Positions 1 through 5,180 of a stretch of 6,236 nt of DNA are shown here, piece by piece. The translations under genes and the position numbers were made by a program. The stretch covers positions 1-6,236 of the forward strand of contig JAUQQB010000175.1 of NCBI GenBank assembly GCA_030550075.1. Direction: 5' to 3'. A model generated the notes under the pieces. The model made no database searches, was not told the origin of the DNA, and worked only from the letters and a program-made list of their open reading frames with translations. Source of the stretch: Chloroflexota bacterium. Its GTDB lineage: Bacteria; Chloroflexota; Anaerolineae; Thermoflexales; Thermoflexaceae. Position 1 is the stretch's first letter; each line of letters begins with the position of its first letter.

Positions 1-26
1 CACCCCACCCCGAAACATTTTTCTTC

Positions 27-61
27 CCCCTCTCCACGGCCCTTTGAGTCGTGGGAAGGGG
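27..61. other. Strong inverted repeat (hairpin) near the left edge
   Basis: The arms 27-38 (CCCCTCTCCACG) and 50-61 (CGTGGGAAGGGG) pair over 12 positions with one mismatch and one G-T wobble, around an 11-base loop. No T-run follows on the + strand and none follows on the - strand, so it is not a classic intrinsic terminator. It could end transcription of a gene left of the window or fold in the rmlA leader. A smaller repeat, GCTCC (61-65) with GGAGC (79-83), follows directly. The fold is seen in the sequence; the role is inference. Confidence 0.35.
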
Positions 62-84
62 CTCCTATCTTTCTCGATGGAGCA

Positions 85-152
85 TCCGATTGGCTTCCAG
101 ATTGTTACTTTAGCAAGATAAGGCTCAATAAACAGCCCGATCCTGCCCAGGA
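85..152 (+). repeat. Dispersed repeat, copy 1 (rmlA leader)
   Basis: Bases 105-128 match 3801-3824 at 21 of 24 positions. Extended without gaps to 85-128 against 3781-3824, I count 32 of 44 identities. After an 8-base insertion (129-136) the blocks CCGATC (137-142), CTGCC (143-147) and CAGGA (148-152) recur in the same order in copy 2. The last block overlaps the rmlA ribosome binding site (AGGAGG, 149-154). No open reading frame explains it. It may be a conserved transcribed leader, a small intergenic element, or a partial duplication of this leader. Confidence 0.5.
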
Positions 153-161
153 GGGAAAAGG

Positions 162-1232
162 ATGACTGCAATCAAAGCGCTGATCCTGAGCGGAGGAAAG
201 GGAACCCGTCTCTATCCCCTGACCTTCACCAGCGCCAAGCAACTGATCCCCATCGCCAACAAACCTGTCCTCTTCCGGGTCATTGAAACCGTAAGAGACG
301 CGGGGATCACTGACCTGGGGATCGTGGTGGGTGATACGGCCCCCGAGGTGATGGCGGCGGTGGGGGATGGAAGCCGCTGGGGGGTAAAGGTGACCTATAT
401 CCGTCAGGAGGCGCCGCTGGGCCTGGCCCACGCGGTGAAAATCGCTCGGGACTATCTAGGGGATACACCCTTCGTGATGTTCCTGGGCGACAACGTGATC
501 CAGGGGGGGATCCGCCATCTGGTGCAAATGTTTCTGGAGAGCAACTACGATGCCCAGATCGTCCTGAAGGAAGTCCCCGATCCCCAGCACTATGGGGTAG
601 CGGAGCTGGAGAACGGCCGCATTGTGCGGCTGGTGGAGAAGCCTCGGGAGCCGCGCAGTAACCTGGCGCTGGTGGGGATCTATCTCTTCCGGCCTCTGAT
701 CTTTGAGGCGGTGGAGGCCATCCGCCCCAGCTGGCGGGGCGAGCTGGAGATCACGGATGCCATTCAATATCTGGTGGAGAAAGGCTATAAAGTTTACCCA
801 TATGTTCACACCGGTTGGTGGATCGATACCGGGAAGCCCATCGACATGCTTGCTGCCAACAGCCTGGTGTTGGAGGAGCTGGAGCCGCGGGTCGAGGGGT
901 ATGTGGATCGGGACTCTGTCTTAGAGGGGAAGGTGATCCTGGAGAAGGGAGCGGAGATCATCAACAGCCGTGTGCGCGGTCCGGCGATCATCGGAGAACA
1001 TACTCGTATTGTGAACAGCTACATTGGCCCCTTCACCAGCATCTATCATCATTGCGAGATCATCAACAGCGAGATCGAGCACAGCATCGTGTTGGAGCAT
1101 TGCCGCATCGAGGACATCCCAAGGATCGCTGACAGCCTGATCGGCCGCCGCGTGGTGATCACCCACTCGCCGATGAAGCCGAAAGCCTATAAATTCACCT
1201 TGGGGGATTATAGTCAGGTGGGAATTATTTGA
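162..1232 (+). CDS. rmlA: Glucose-1-phosphate thymidylyltransferase, long form
   Basis: This cytoplasmic enzyme is predicted to join dTTP and glucose-1-phosphate into dTDP-glucose, the first step towards dTDP-rhamnose and other deoxysugars for surface glycans. The 356 residues begin with the nucleotide-binding signature GGKGTRLYPLT (11-21) and SAKQLIPI with Lys26. Next come QEAPLGLAHA (82-91), the metal-site FLGDN with Asp110 (107-111), YGVAE (144-148), VEKP (158-161), GELEITDAI (193-201) and WWIDTGKP (219-226). Residues about 245-335 show irregular hexapeptide repeats of a left-handed beta-helix. That tail and the length fit the long (StrD-like) form rather than the roughly 290-residue short RmlA. 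The start is well supported by AGGAGG at 149-154, seven bases upstream. No rmlB, rmlC or rmlD lies in the window. Long-form relatives may use other sugar-1-phosphates or carry acyltransferase activity, so the exact substrate is inferred. Confidence 0.87.
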   Translation: MTAIKALILSGGKGTRLYPLTFTSAKQLIPIANKPVLFRVIETVRDAGITDLGIVVGDTAPEVMAAVGDGSRWGVKVTYIRQEAPLGLAHAVKIARDYLGDTPFVMFLGDNVIQGGIRHLVQMFLESNYDAQIVLKEVPDPQHYGVAELENGRIVRLVEKPREPRSNLALVGIYLFRPLIFEAVEAIRPSWRGELEITDAIQYLVEKGYKVYPYVHTGWWIDTGKPIDMLAANSLVLEELEPRVEGYVDRDSVLEGKVILEKGAEIINSRVRGPAIIGEHTRIVNSYIGPFTSIYHHCEIINSEIEHSIVLEHCRIEDIPRIADSLIGRRVVITHSPMKPKAYKFTLGDYSQVGII

Positions 1233-1274
1233 GCCCGCGAAATTAGGGGCTGAAGGTCCTCTGACGGGCTCTCT

Positions 1275-1318
1275 GGGGGTAGGCCGAAGGAACTCGGCCT
1301 ATCCCCCAAAATATTTTC
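1275..1318 (+). terminator. Probable intrinsic terminator of rmlA
   Basis: The arms 1275-1287 (GGGGGTAGGCCGA) and 1294-1307 pair over 13 base pairs with one bulged T (1302), around a six-base loop. They are followed by AAAATATTTTCTC, a modest T-rich tail on the + strand. The hairpin lies 42 bases after the rmlA stop. A weaker pair, GAGCCCG (1231-1237, overlapping the stop) with CGGGCTC (1265-1271), sits just before it. Confidence 0.65.
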
Positions 1319-1469
1319 TCGATTAAAATACTTGGTGGGATATTGATTTGGATTTGTTGCTTGCACAACACTAGCTTACCGGAAGCTCATCGCGACAAAG
1401 GGGGGAACCGGAATTCGAGGCTTGCGCGAGCGCCCAAATCCCTTGAAGATTGGCAGTGGAGCTTAACGA

Positions 1470-2093
1470 ATGAATCGATTCGGGGAGCTGATGATCGGCC
1501 CCTATGTTCTGGCGGCTGGGCGAGCTGCTCTATGGGCGATCAGCGGGATTCTCCAGACCTTCCGAAGCGATGTACGTCGAGCCTTACGGAGCGGCTGGAG
1601 TGCTCTATTTATCGGCACTCACATCGTTTTCATCGTCGTGATCTATCTCCTCGCTCTCAGAGTTGCCCTCTCGTCCTCTGACCCTTGGCTCCTGGCCATT
1701 ATAGTTGGGGTTGGGGGTCAGGTGCTTCTGCGCACACAGATCAATTTGCTGCAGCCTCTGGATCCAAACGCCAGCCAGTCTGTTTCTCTTTCCCTGGCTG
1801 ATCTTTATGGCCGTTTTCAGCGCTTCTGTCGGGAGCAGATCGATCAACATCTCGCCATGGGCCGCCTTCGCCTTCTTCAACAGGCCACCAGGTTACCCGT
1901 GGAAGAGCTTGAAAAGCTGGTGCGGCTTTACAGCCATGCCTCAATACTCCATCCTCCAGAGGAGATTGAGGAATACCTGACCAAACTTCGTGAGAAATCG
2001 AATCCGGAGGAACAGAGCCTCTATTTGGCTTCATACTTTGTTGAGACAGGCTGGCTTTGCCTTTCTCCAGGATCAATTGAAAGCCAGGTCTGA
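1470..2093 (+). CDS. Unrecognised two-helix membrane protein
   Basis: I do not recognise this 207-residue protein. An amphipathic N-terminus (about 8-30) leads to a basic patch (32-42). Two strongly hydrophobic segments follow, about 44-67 (with FIVVIYLLAL) and 72-88 (with WLLAIIVGVGG), fitting an integral membrane protein. The remaining 115 or so residues look soluble and mostly helical: a segment rich in Arg and Gln (113-141) and a charged stretch with EELEKLVRL (145-153) and PPEEIEEYL (162-170). No signal peptide, metal motif or catalytic signature is visible. The start is supported by GGAG at 1458-1461, eight bases upstream. Codons include CTA, TTA, ATA and AGA and more A or T at third positions than rmlA or fabF, which may mean weaker expression or later acquisition. 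It stands alone, between the rmlA terminator and the fabF leader. That it is a real gene is likely; its function is unknown. Confidence 0.7.
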   Translation: MNRFGELMIGPYVLAAGRAALWAISGILQTFRSDVRRALRSGWSALFIGTHIVFIVVIYLLALRVALSSSDPWLLAIIVGVGGQVLLRTQINLLQPLDPNASQSVSLSLADLYGRFQRFCREQIDQHLAMGRLRLLQQATRLPVEELEKLVRLYSHASILHPPEEIEEYLTKLREKSNPEEQSLYLASYFVETGWLCLSPGSIESQV

Positions 2094-2146
2094 AAGGAGA
2101 TCCGGACACACTGCGTAATGCTCATCTTTTGCTCTGTTGCAGGCTT

Positions 2147-2185
2147 GAGGTATGTGGAGCGGCGAAGCCACAGCCCCGCTACCTC
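2147..2185 (+). promoter_or_regulatory. Bulged hairpin in the fabF leader
   Basis: GAGGT (2147-2151) pairs with ACCTC (2181-2185) and AGCGG (2158-2162) pairs with CCGCT (2176-2180). This gives a 10-bp stem with a six-base bulge on the 5' side and a 13-base loop, 71 bases before the preferred fabF start. No T-run follows, so it is not a plain terminator. It may be a leader RNA structure or an operator. I do not recognise a known riboswitch class. The pairing is seen; the function is inference. Confidence 0.3.
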
Positions 2186-2256
2186 AGCTTTGTCCCTGAA
2201 GGATGAGCGCGGGCATCGTTCTACCTTGTCTACCTGTGAGGACACAGAAAAGTCTG

Positions 2257-3549
2257 ATGAACGAAGCAAAGCCTCTGCGTGCAGAAACCCAACGCGTGGT
2301 GGTTACCGGGATGGGGGCCCTTTCCCCCCTCGGTCTGAACGTTCAAGCGTTCTGGGAGGGTTTGATCGCCGGACGTTCTGGTATCGGCCCGATCACCCAG
2401 TTCGACGCCTCGGGGCTCCCGGTCCGCATCGCCGGCGAAGTGAAAGGCTTCGATCCGACCGTCGCCCTTTCACCGAAAGAGGCCCGGCGCATGGCCCGCT
2501 GTTCCCAGTTCGCCGTTGTCGCCGCCCTGGAAGCCGTGCGGGACGCCGGGTTGGATGGGTTCCCGGATCCCGAGCGGGTGGGGACGCTGATCGGGGTGGG
2601 GATGGGGGGCTATGAGGTGGCGGACCGTCAGATCCAGATCTTTCGCACCCAGGGGCTGGCGCGGGTGAGCCCCTTTGCCCTCGTGGCCTCGATCCCCAAT
2701 ATGCCAAGCCACCACGTGAGCATCTACTTCGGGGCGAAAGGCCCGATTGCCACGGTGACTGCCGCCTGCGCCACCGGCGCCCAGGCGATCGGCGAGGCGA
2801 CGGAGTGGATCCGTCGGGGGATCGCGGATGTGGTGATCTGCGGGGGGGTGGAGGCCCTGATCACCGACTTCGCCATCGCCGGCTTCGCGGCCATGCGGGC
2901 GCTTTCCACCCGGAACGAGGAGCCCGAGCGGGCCAGCCGTCCCTTCGATGCCCATCGGGATGGATTCGTTTATGCCGAGGGCGCGGGGATTCTGGTGCTG
3001 GAACGGCTCTCCCACGCCCGCGCTCGGGGCGCCCGGATCTATGCGGAAGTCCTGGGCTATGGCAACGCCGCGGACGCCCACCACGTAGCGGCGCCTGAAC
3101 CCGACGGGACAGGAGCCGCTCGTGCCATGCGCTGGGCCCTGCGAGATGCGGGCCTCGGGCCGGAGGAGATTGACTACATTAATGCCCATGGGACCTCCAC
3201 CCGGTTGAACGATCCCATTGAGACGTTGGCAATCAAGCATGTTTTCGGGGAAACGGCTTACCGGATCCCCATCAGCGCTACGAAGTCCATGATCGGCCAC
3301 ACAATGGGCGCGGCGGGGGCTCTGGGGGCCATTGCTACGGCGCTGACGCTGGCCCATCAGATCATCCACCCCACCATCAACTATGAGACCCCGGATCCGG
3401 AGTGCGATTTGGATTACGTTCCTAACGTGGCCCGTCCGGCCAGGGTGCGCCGGGCGCTGGTGAACGCCTTCGGTTTTGGAGGGCACAATGTCTCCCTTGT
3501 TCTCAGGCGATGGGAGGACGATGAGGAGAAAGTATCTTTCATTGGCTGA
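2257..3549 (+). CDS. fabF: Beta-ketoacyl-ACP synthase II
   Basis: FabF condenses malonyl-ACP with a growing acyl-ACP in type II fatty-acid synthesis in the cytosol. From the ATG at 2257 the protein has 430 residues, close to the usual 410-420. It opens with RRVVVTG-like RVVVTGMGALSPLG (13-26). The thiolase-fold catalytic set is complete: nucleophile Cys171 in TAACATG, His311 in NAHGTST, Lys343 and His348 in SATKSMIGH. The C-terminal gatekeeper loop reads FGFGGHN (405-411). An in-frame ATG at 2203 would add 18 residues unlike the family, and the GAAGG before it touches the codon. GAGGA at 2238-2242 lies 14 bases before 2257, long but the better of the two. No acpP, fabD, fabG or fabH is adjacent, so the gene stands apart from a fab cluster. 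A 5' hairpin (2147-2185) may affect its expression. Family assignment is secure. Separating FabF from other KAS-I/II-like condensing enzymes rests on overall similarity. Confidence 0.92.
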   Translation: MNEAKPLRAETQRVVVTGMGALSPLGLNVQAFWEGLIAGRSGIGPITQFDASGLPVRIAGEVKGFDPTVALSPKEARRMARCSQFAVVAALEAVRDAGLDGFPDPERVGTLIGVGMGGYEVADRQIQIFRTQGLARVSPFALVASIPNMPSHHVSIYFGAKGPIATVTAACATGAQAIGEATEWIRRGIADVVICGGVEALITDFAIAGFAAMRALSTRNEEPERASRPFDAHRDGFVYAEGAGILVLERLSHARARGARIYAEVLGYGNAADAHHVAAPEPDGTGAARAMRWALRDAGLGPEEIDYINAHGTSTRLNDPIETLAIKHVFGETAYRIPISATKSMIGHTMGAAGALGAIATALTLAHQIIHPTINYETPDPECDLDYVPNVARPARVRRALVNAFGFGGHNVSLVLRRWEDDEEKVSFIG

Positions 3550-3629
3550 TCTCAAGATAGCCTGCTGAGAGCATGTATGAAGATACCGTCAGGGGGCTCA
3601 GCATTCGCCGCCTTCTTCACCTCCCCCCG

Positions 3630-3705
3630 ACCCCCAATGCACGACACTTTCCTCGATATGGGGGTTTAGGGGCGAAGCCGGGTGCTGAAGGTGCCCGGCT
3701 TCGTT
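3630..3705 (+). terminator. Tandem hairpins downstream of fabF
   Basis: Hairpin A pairs ACCCCCA (3630-3636) with TGGGGGT (3659-3665). Hairpin B pairs CGAAGCCGGG (3673-3682) with CCCGGCTTCG (3694-3703) perfectly over 10 bp, and can extend by G-T wobbles at both ends. Neither is followed by a T-run; GTTAGGTAAC comes after B. They lie 80-155 bases after the fabF stop, so termination or transcript 3'-end protection is plausible but not shown. Confidence 0.4.
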
Positions 3706-3749
3706 AGGTAACACCCACGGTCCATGAGGCCGCACAGGAAAGAAATTAG

Positions 3750-3762
3750 GAGAGGACCTCTC
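3750..3762. repeat. Short perfect palindrome
   Basis: GAGAGG-A-CCTCTC is a 13-base odd palindrome. AGGAG (3748-3752) and CTCCT (3765-3769) also face each other around it. The single central base is too small for an RNA loop, so a dimeric protein site on DNA is as likely as a fold. It is short enough to arise by chance. Confidence 0.25.
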
Positions 3763-3780
3763 AGCTCCTTCGCGGCGGCG

Positions 3781-3842
3781 CCGGATGCGTTTCAGGATCT
3801 TTACTTCGGCAAGCTAAGGCTCAACCGATCACTGCCTCAGGA
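3781..3842 (+). repeat. Dispersed repeat, copy 2
   Basis: The core 3801-3824 matches 105-128 at 21 of 24 positions. The blocks CCGATC (3825-3830), CTGCC (3832-3836) and CAGGA (3838-3842) follow in the same order as in the rmlA leader, without its 8-base insertion. Short matches continue: GACT (3847-3850) and AATCA (3854-3858) mirror 164-167 and 170-174, inside the rmlA coding start. At the place equivalent to the rmlA ATG this copy has GAG. It could therefore be a decayed duplicate of that leader, or one of a wider intergenic family. Confidence 0.5.
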
Positions 3843-3902
3843 AAGAGACTCCGAATCAGGATAATTAGGATAGAATGTTTTGAGAGCGAGCCCGCGCTCC
3901 AG

Positions 3903-3910
3903 AAAGGGGA
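3903..3910 (+). promoter_or_regulatory. Ribosome binding site fixing the start at 3919
   Basis: AAAGGGGA lies eight bases before the ATG at 3919. The frame is also open from a TTG at 3880, but no purine-rich site precedes that codon, so the ATG is preferred. Confidence 0.6.
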
Positions 3911-3918
3911 ATCCAAAG

Positions 3919-4230
3919 ATGATCTGGCGCCGAATTCGAGAGCTTTTCGGAGGGGGTGGCTCAGAGCATGATCCCGATGCGATCTGGCTGTATGTGCAAT
4001 GCGGACGATGCGGGGCTCCCGTTGCCGTCCGAGCGGACCGCCGGTATGACTTGAATCCCGAGGAGGCGGGAACCGGTTTCGTGCTGATCAAGGAGATTAT
4101 GGATAACCGTTGCTTCCAGCTCATGCGGGCGGAGGTTCATCTGGATGATCATTATCGCGTGGTGGAGCGGACCATTGAAGGGGGGCGCTTCCTGAGTCCT
4201 GAGGAATATCATCAACTGCGAGGCGCGTGA
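3919..4230 (+). CDS. Small conserved-looking protein with a CxxC pair
   Basis: This 103-residue soluble protein is not assigned to a named family. A basic start (WRRIRELF, 3-10) and a GGGG linker (11-14) lead into YVQCGRCGAPVAVRAD (25-40), where Cys28 and Cys31 form a zinc-knuckle-like CxxC. Arg/Asp/Asn-rich residues (38-46) follow, then VLIKEIMDNRCFQLM (55-69) with Cys65, VHLDDHYRV (73-81) with His74 and His78, and a tail GGRFLSPEEY (88-97). One CxxC with a later Cys and His could bind a single metal ion, but the second half-site is not a clean CxxC. The mix of a beta-rich core and an SPEEY tail recalls small hypothetical proteins I associate with Anaerolineae; this is memory, not a search. 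It stands 105 bases before the NERD-like gene. That gene has its own -10 box, so cotranscription is uncertain. Function is unknown. Confidence 0.72.
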   Translation: MIWRRIRELFGGGGSEHDPDAIWLYVQCGRCGAPVAVRADRRYDLNPEEAGTGFVLIKEIMDNRCFQLMRAEVHLDDHYRVVERTIEGGRFLSPEEYHQLRGA

Positions 4231-4250
4231 GGAGAAATTCACACTTATTT

Positions 4251-4286
4251 CCCCTTCTTGCGACTTCATGGACCGCGGGAAGAGGG
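4251..4286 (+). other. Imperfect hairpin after the CxxC gene
   Basis: CCCCTTCTTGCG (4251-4262) can pair with CGCGGGAAGAGGG (4274-4286) using G-T wobbles and one bulge. No T-run follows. It could slow transcription between the two genes; evidence is weak. Confidence 0.25.
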
Positions 4287-4296
4287 AAGGGTAAGG

Positions 4297-4302
4297 TATA
4301 AT
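4297..4302 (+). promoter_or_regulatory. Probable -10 box of the NERD-like gene
   Basis: A perfect TATAAT lies 33 bases before the ATG at 4336. It would give a transcript starting near 4309 with a leader of roughly 27 bases. No good -35 hexamer is found 16-18 bases upstream (4274-4279 is CGCGGG), and it lacks the TG of an extended -10. The match to the vegetative consensus is strong but isolated. It argues against translation from an in-frame TTG at 4258. Confidence 0.45.
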
Positions 4303-4319
4303 CCTGCAGCATGCTTCCT

Positions 4320-4325
4320 GGGAGG
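4320..4325 (+). promoter_or_regulatory. Ribosome binding site fixing the start at 4336
   Basis: GGGAGG ends ten bases before the ATG at 4336, an acceptable spacing. The upstream in-frame TTG (4258) has no such site and would place coding sequence over the TATAAT box. Confidence 0.6.
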
Positions 4326-4335
4326 CTTGGGACCT

Positions 4336-5037
4336 ATGAAAGTCGTGCGCAACGACATGTATATCCAGCGCCGGGCGACCCTTGGCAATTGGGCGTTCCC
4401 CATTGGCTATATCATCCTGATCCTCGGGCTGGTGACTTCCCTGCTGTATCCTCAACTTGCCCTCATCCCGGTTGTTGCCTTTTTCGTGGGGTTCGGGCTA
4501 ACCCAGATTGGGATTTATTACATTCATCGCTTCGTGCGTCCGGACCGGCCGGAGGCCGCGTTAACCCAGGCCCTCAAAGGCCTGGATGATCGATATGTCC
4601 TCTATCACTATATGCTCCCAGCGGATCACGTCCTGGTCGGACCGGATGGCGTGCGGACCTTTGTGGTTAAATGGCAAGGTGGGGAGATTCGTTGCCGGAG
4701 CGACCGGTGGTCTCAGCCGATGGGACCCCTCCGTCGCATCCTGCGTTGGATGGCCCAGGATACGCTGGGGAACCCAACCCGGGAGGCGCAGTTAGAGGCG
4801 GAAGCCCTTCGTCGTTATTTCGCCCGTCATCTGGATGAAAAGGAGGTCCCAATCCAGTCCATCATCGTCTTCACCCATCCGGAAGCCCGTCTGGAAATCG
4901 AAGGCAGCAGCATCCCGGTCGTTCATGCGCGCAAACTCAAGGAGTGGCTGCGAAGGGAGGCACGGCAAGGTGCCTTCCCCCGGGATCTCCAGGAGGCGCT
5001 CTGGCGGATCCTCCCAGCGCCGGATTCGGAGGCGTGA
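4336..5037 (+). CDS. Membrane-anchored NERD-like domain protein
   Basis: This 233-residue protein starts with two hydrophobic segments, about 20-38 (with YIILILGLVTSLLY) and 40-62 (with ALIPVVAFFVGFGL), joined by a very short turn. The rest should sit in the cytoplasm. Residues 75-118 resemble a NERD (nuclease-related) core: ALKGLDDRYVLYHYML (79-94), DHVLVGPDGV (97-106) and VVKWQGGEI (110-118). Later parts fit as well: a helix around 147-166, PIQSIIVFTHPEARLEI (172-188) and VVHARKLKEWL (195-205). In the PD-(D/E)xK-like superfamily the core strand usually carries D...ExK. Here Asp97 and Lys112 remain, but the Glu position is Val110. The domain may therefore bind nucleic acid, act in a non-standard way, or be inactive. 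The start at 4336 rests on GGGAGG and the TATAAT box upstream. The gene converges on trxB, with a shared hairpin between. Family assignment is by eye; function is unknown. Confidence 0.75.
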   Translation: MKVVRNDMYIQRRATLGNWAFPIGYIILILGLVTSLLYPQLALIPVVAFFVGFGLTQIGIYYIHRFVRPDRPEAALTQALKGLDDRYVLYHYMLPADHVLVGPDGVRTFVVKWQGGEIRCRSDRWSQPMGPLRRILRWMAQDTLGNPTREAQLEAEALRRYFARHLDEKEVPIQSIIVFTHPEARLEIEGSSIPVVHARKLKEWLRREARQGAFPRDLQEALWRILPAPDSEA

Positions 5038-5099
5038 GAGGGGCCTTCTTTCCTCTTCTCTATCTCTATAACCTTTTGATCCGCATGGAGGGGAGATAA

Positions 5100-5138
5100 A
5101 AGGCTGGGAGGGCCATCAAAGGTGGCCCTCCCAGCCTT
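5100..5138. terminator. Bidirectional terminator between convergent genes
   Basis: The arms 5100-5115 and 5123-5138 form a perfect 16-bp stem (AAGGCTGGGAGGGCCA with its complement) around a seven-base loop. It lies 62 bases after the NERD-like stop and 42 bases beyond the trxB stop. On the - strand it is followed by TTTATC, a short U-rich tail. On the + strand GAAAGC follows. It probably serves trxB best and blocks read-through in both directions. Confidence 0.75.
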
Positions 5139-5180
5139 GAAAGCCTCTCCTTTGGAATGACGCAGCCAATCCAGAGAGGG

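Larger units (their letters stand above)
3550..3918. other. Gene-free stretch of 369 bases
   Basis: I see no credible gene here on either strand. The stretch holds TGCTGAG (3563-3569) facing CTCAGCA (3597-3603) across a wide loop, two G-rich hairpins (3630-3665 and 3671-3705), an odd palindrome (3750-3762) and repeat copy 2 (3781-3842). A sequence GGATAATTAGGATAGAAT (3859-3876) precedes the next gene; TAGAAT could be a -10 box, but no convincing -35 lies 16-18 bases upstream. Confidence 0.6.

Noticed and set aside
105..431. Frame on the - strand across the rmlA start
   Set aside because: It is antisense to the conserved nucleotide-binding region of rmlA and has no supporting start signal.
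1249..1257. GCTGAAGGT shared with 3684-3692, both in post-gene hairpin areas
   Set aside because: Shared nine-base words are expected dozens of times by chance in 6 kb, and the surrounding folds differ.
1355..1370. TGTTG-CTTGCA-CAACA inverted repeat before the membrane protein gene
   Set aside because: Five-base arms are expected by chance in a window of this size, and no promoter could be placed next to it.
1343..1681. 112-codon + frame overlapping the start of the membrane protein gene
   Set aside because: It lacks a ribosome binding site, and its second half is an alternate frame of 1470-2093, which has a better start and coherent membrane segments.
2203..2256. Upstream in-frame start for fabF
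   Set aside because: The added 18 residues do not look like FabF, and the nearest purine-rich bases abut the ATG, leaving no spacer.
2118..2615. 165-codon + frame overlapping the fabF leader and 5' end
   Set aside because: No suitably spaced ribosome binding site (AAGGAGA at 2094-2100 is 17 bases away). The protein is rich in Arg and Pro, and most of it is an alternate frame of fabF.
2470..3555. Long open frame on the - strand opposite fabF (361 codons)
   Set aside because: It is a mirror of the GC-biased fabF codons. The predicted protein is rich in Gly, Arg, His and Pro, shows no motif, and fabF is unmistakable on the other strand.
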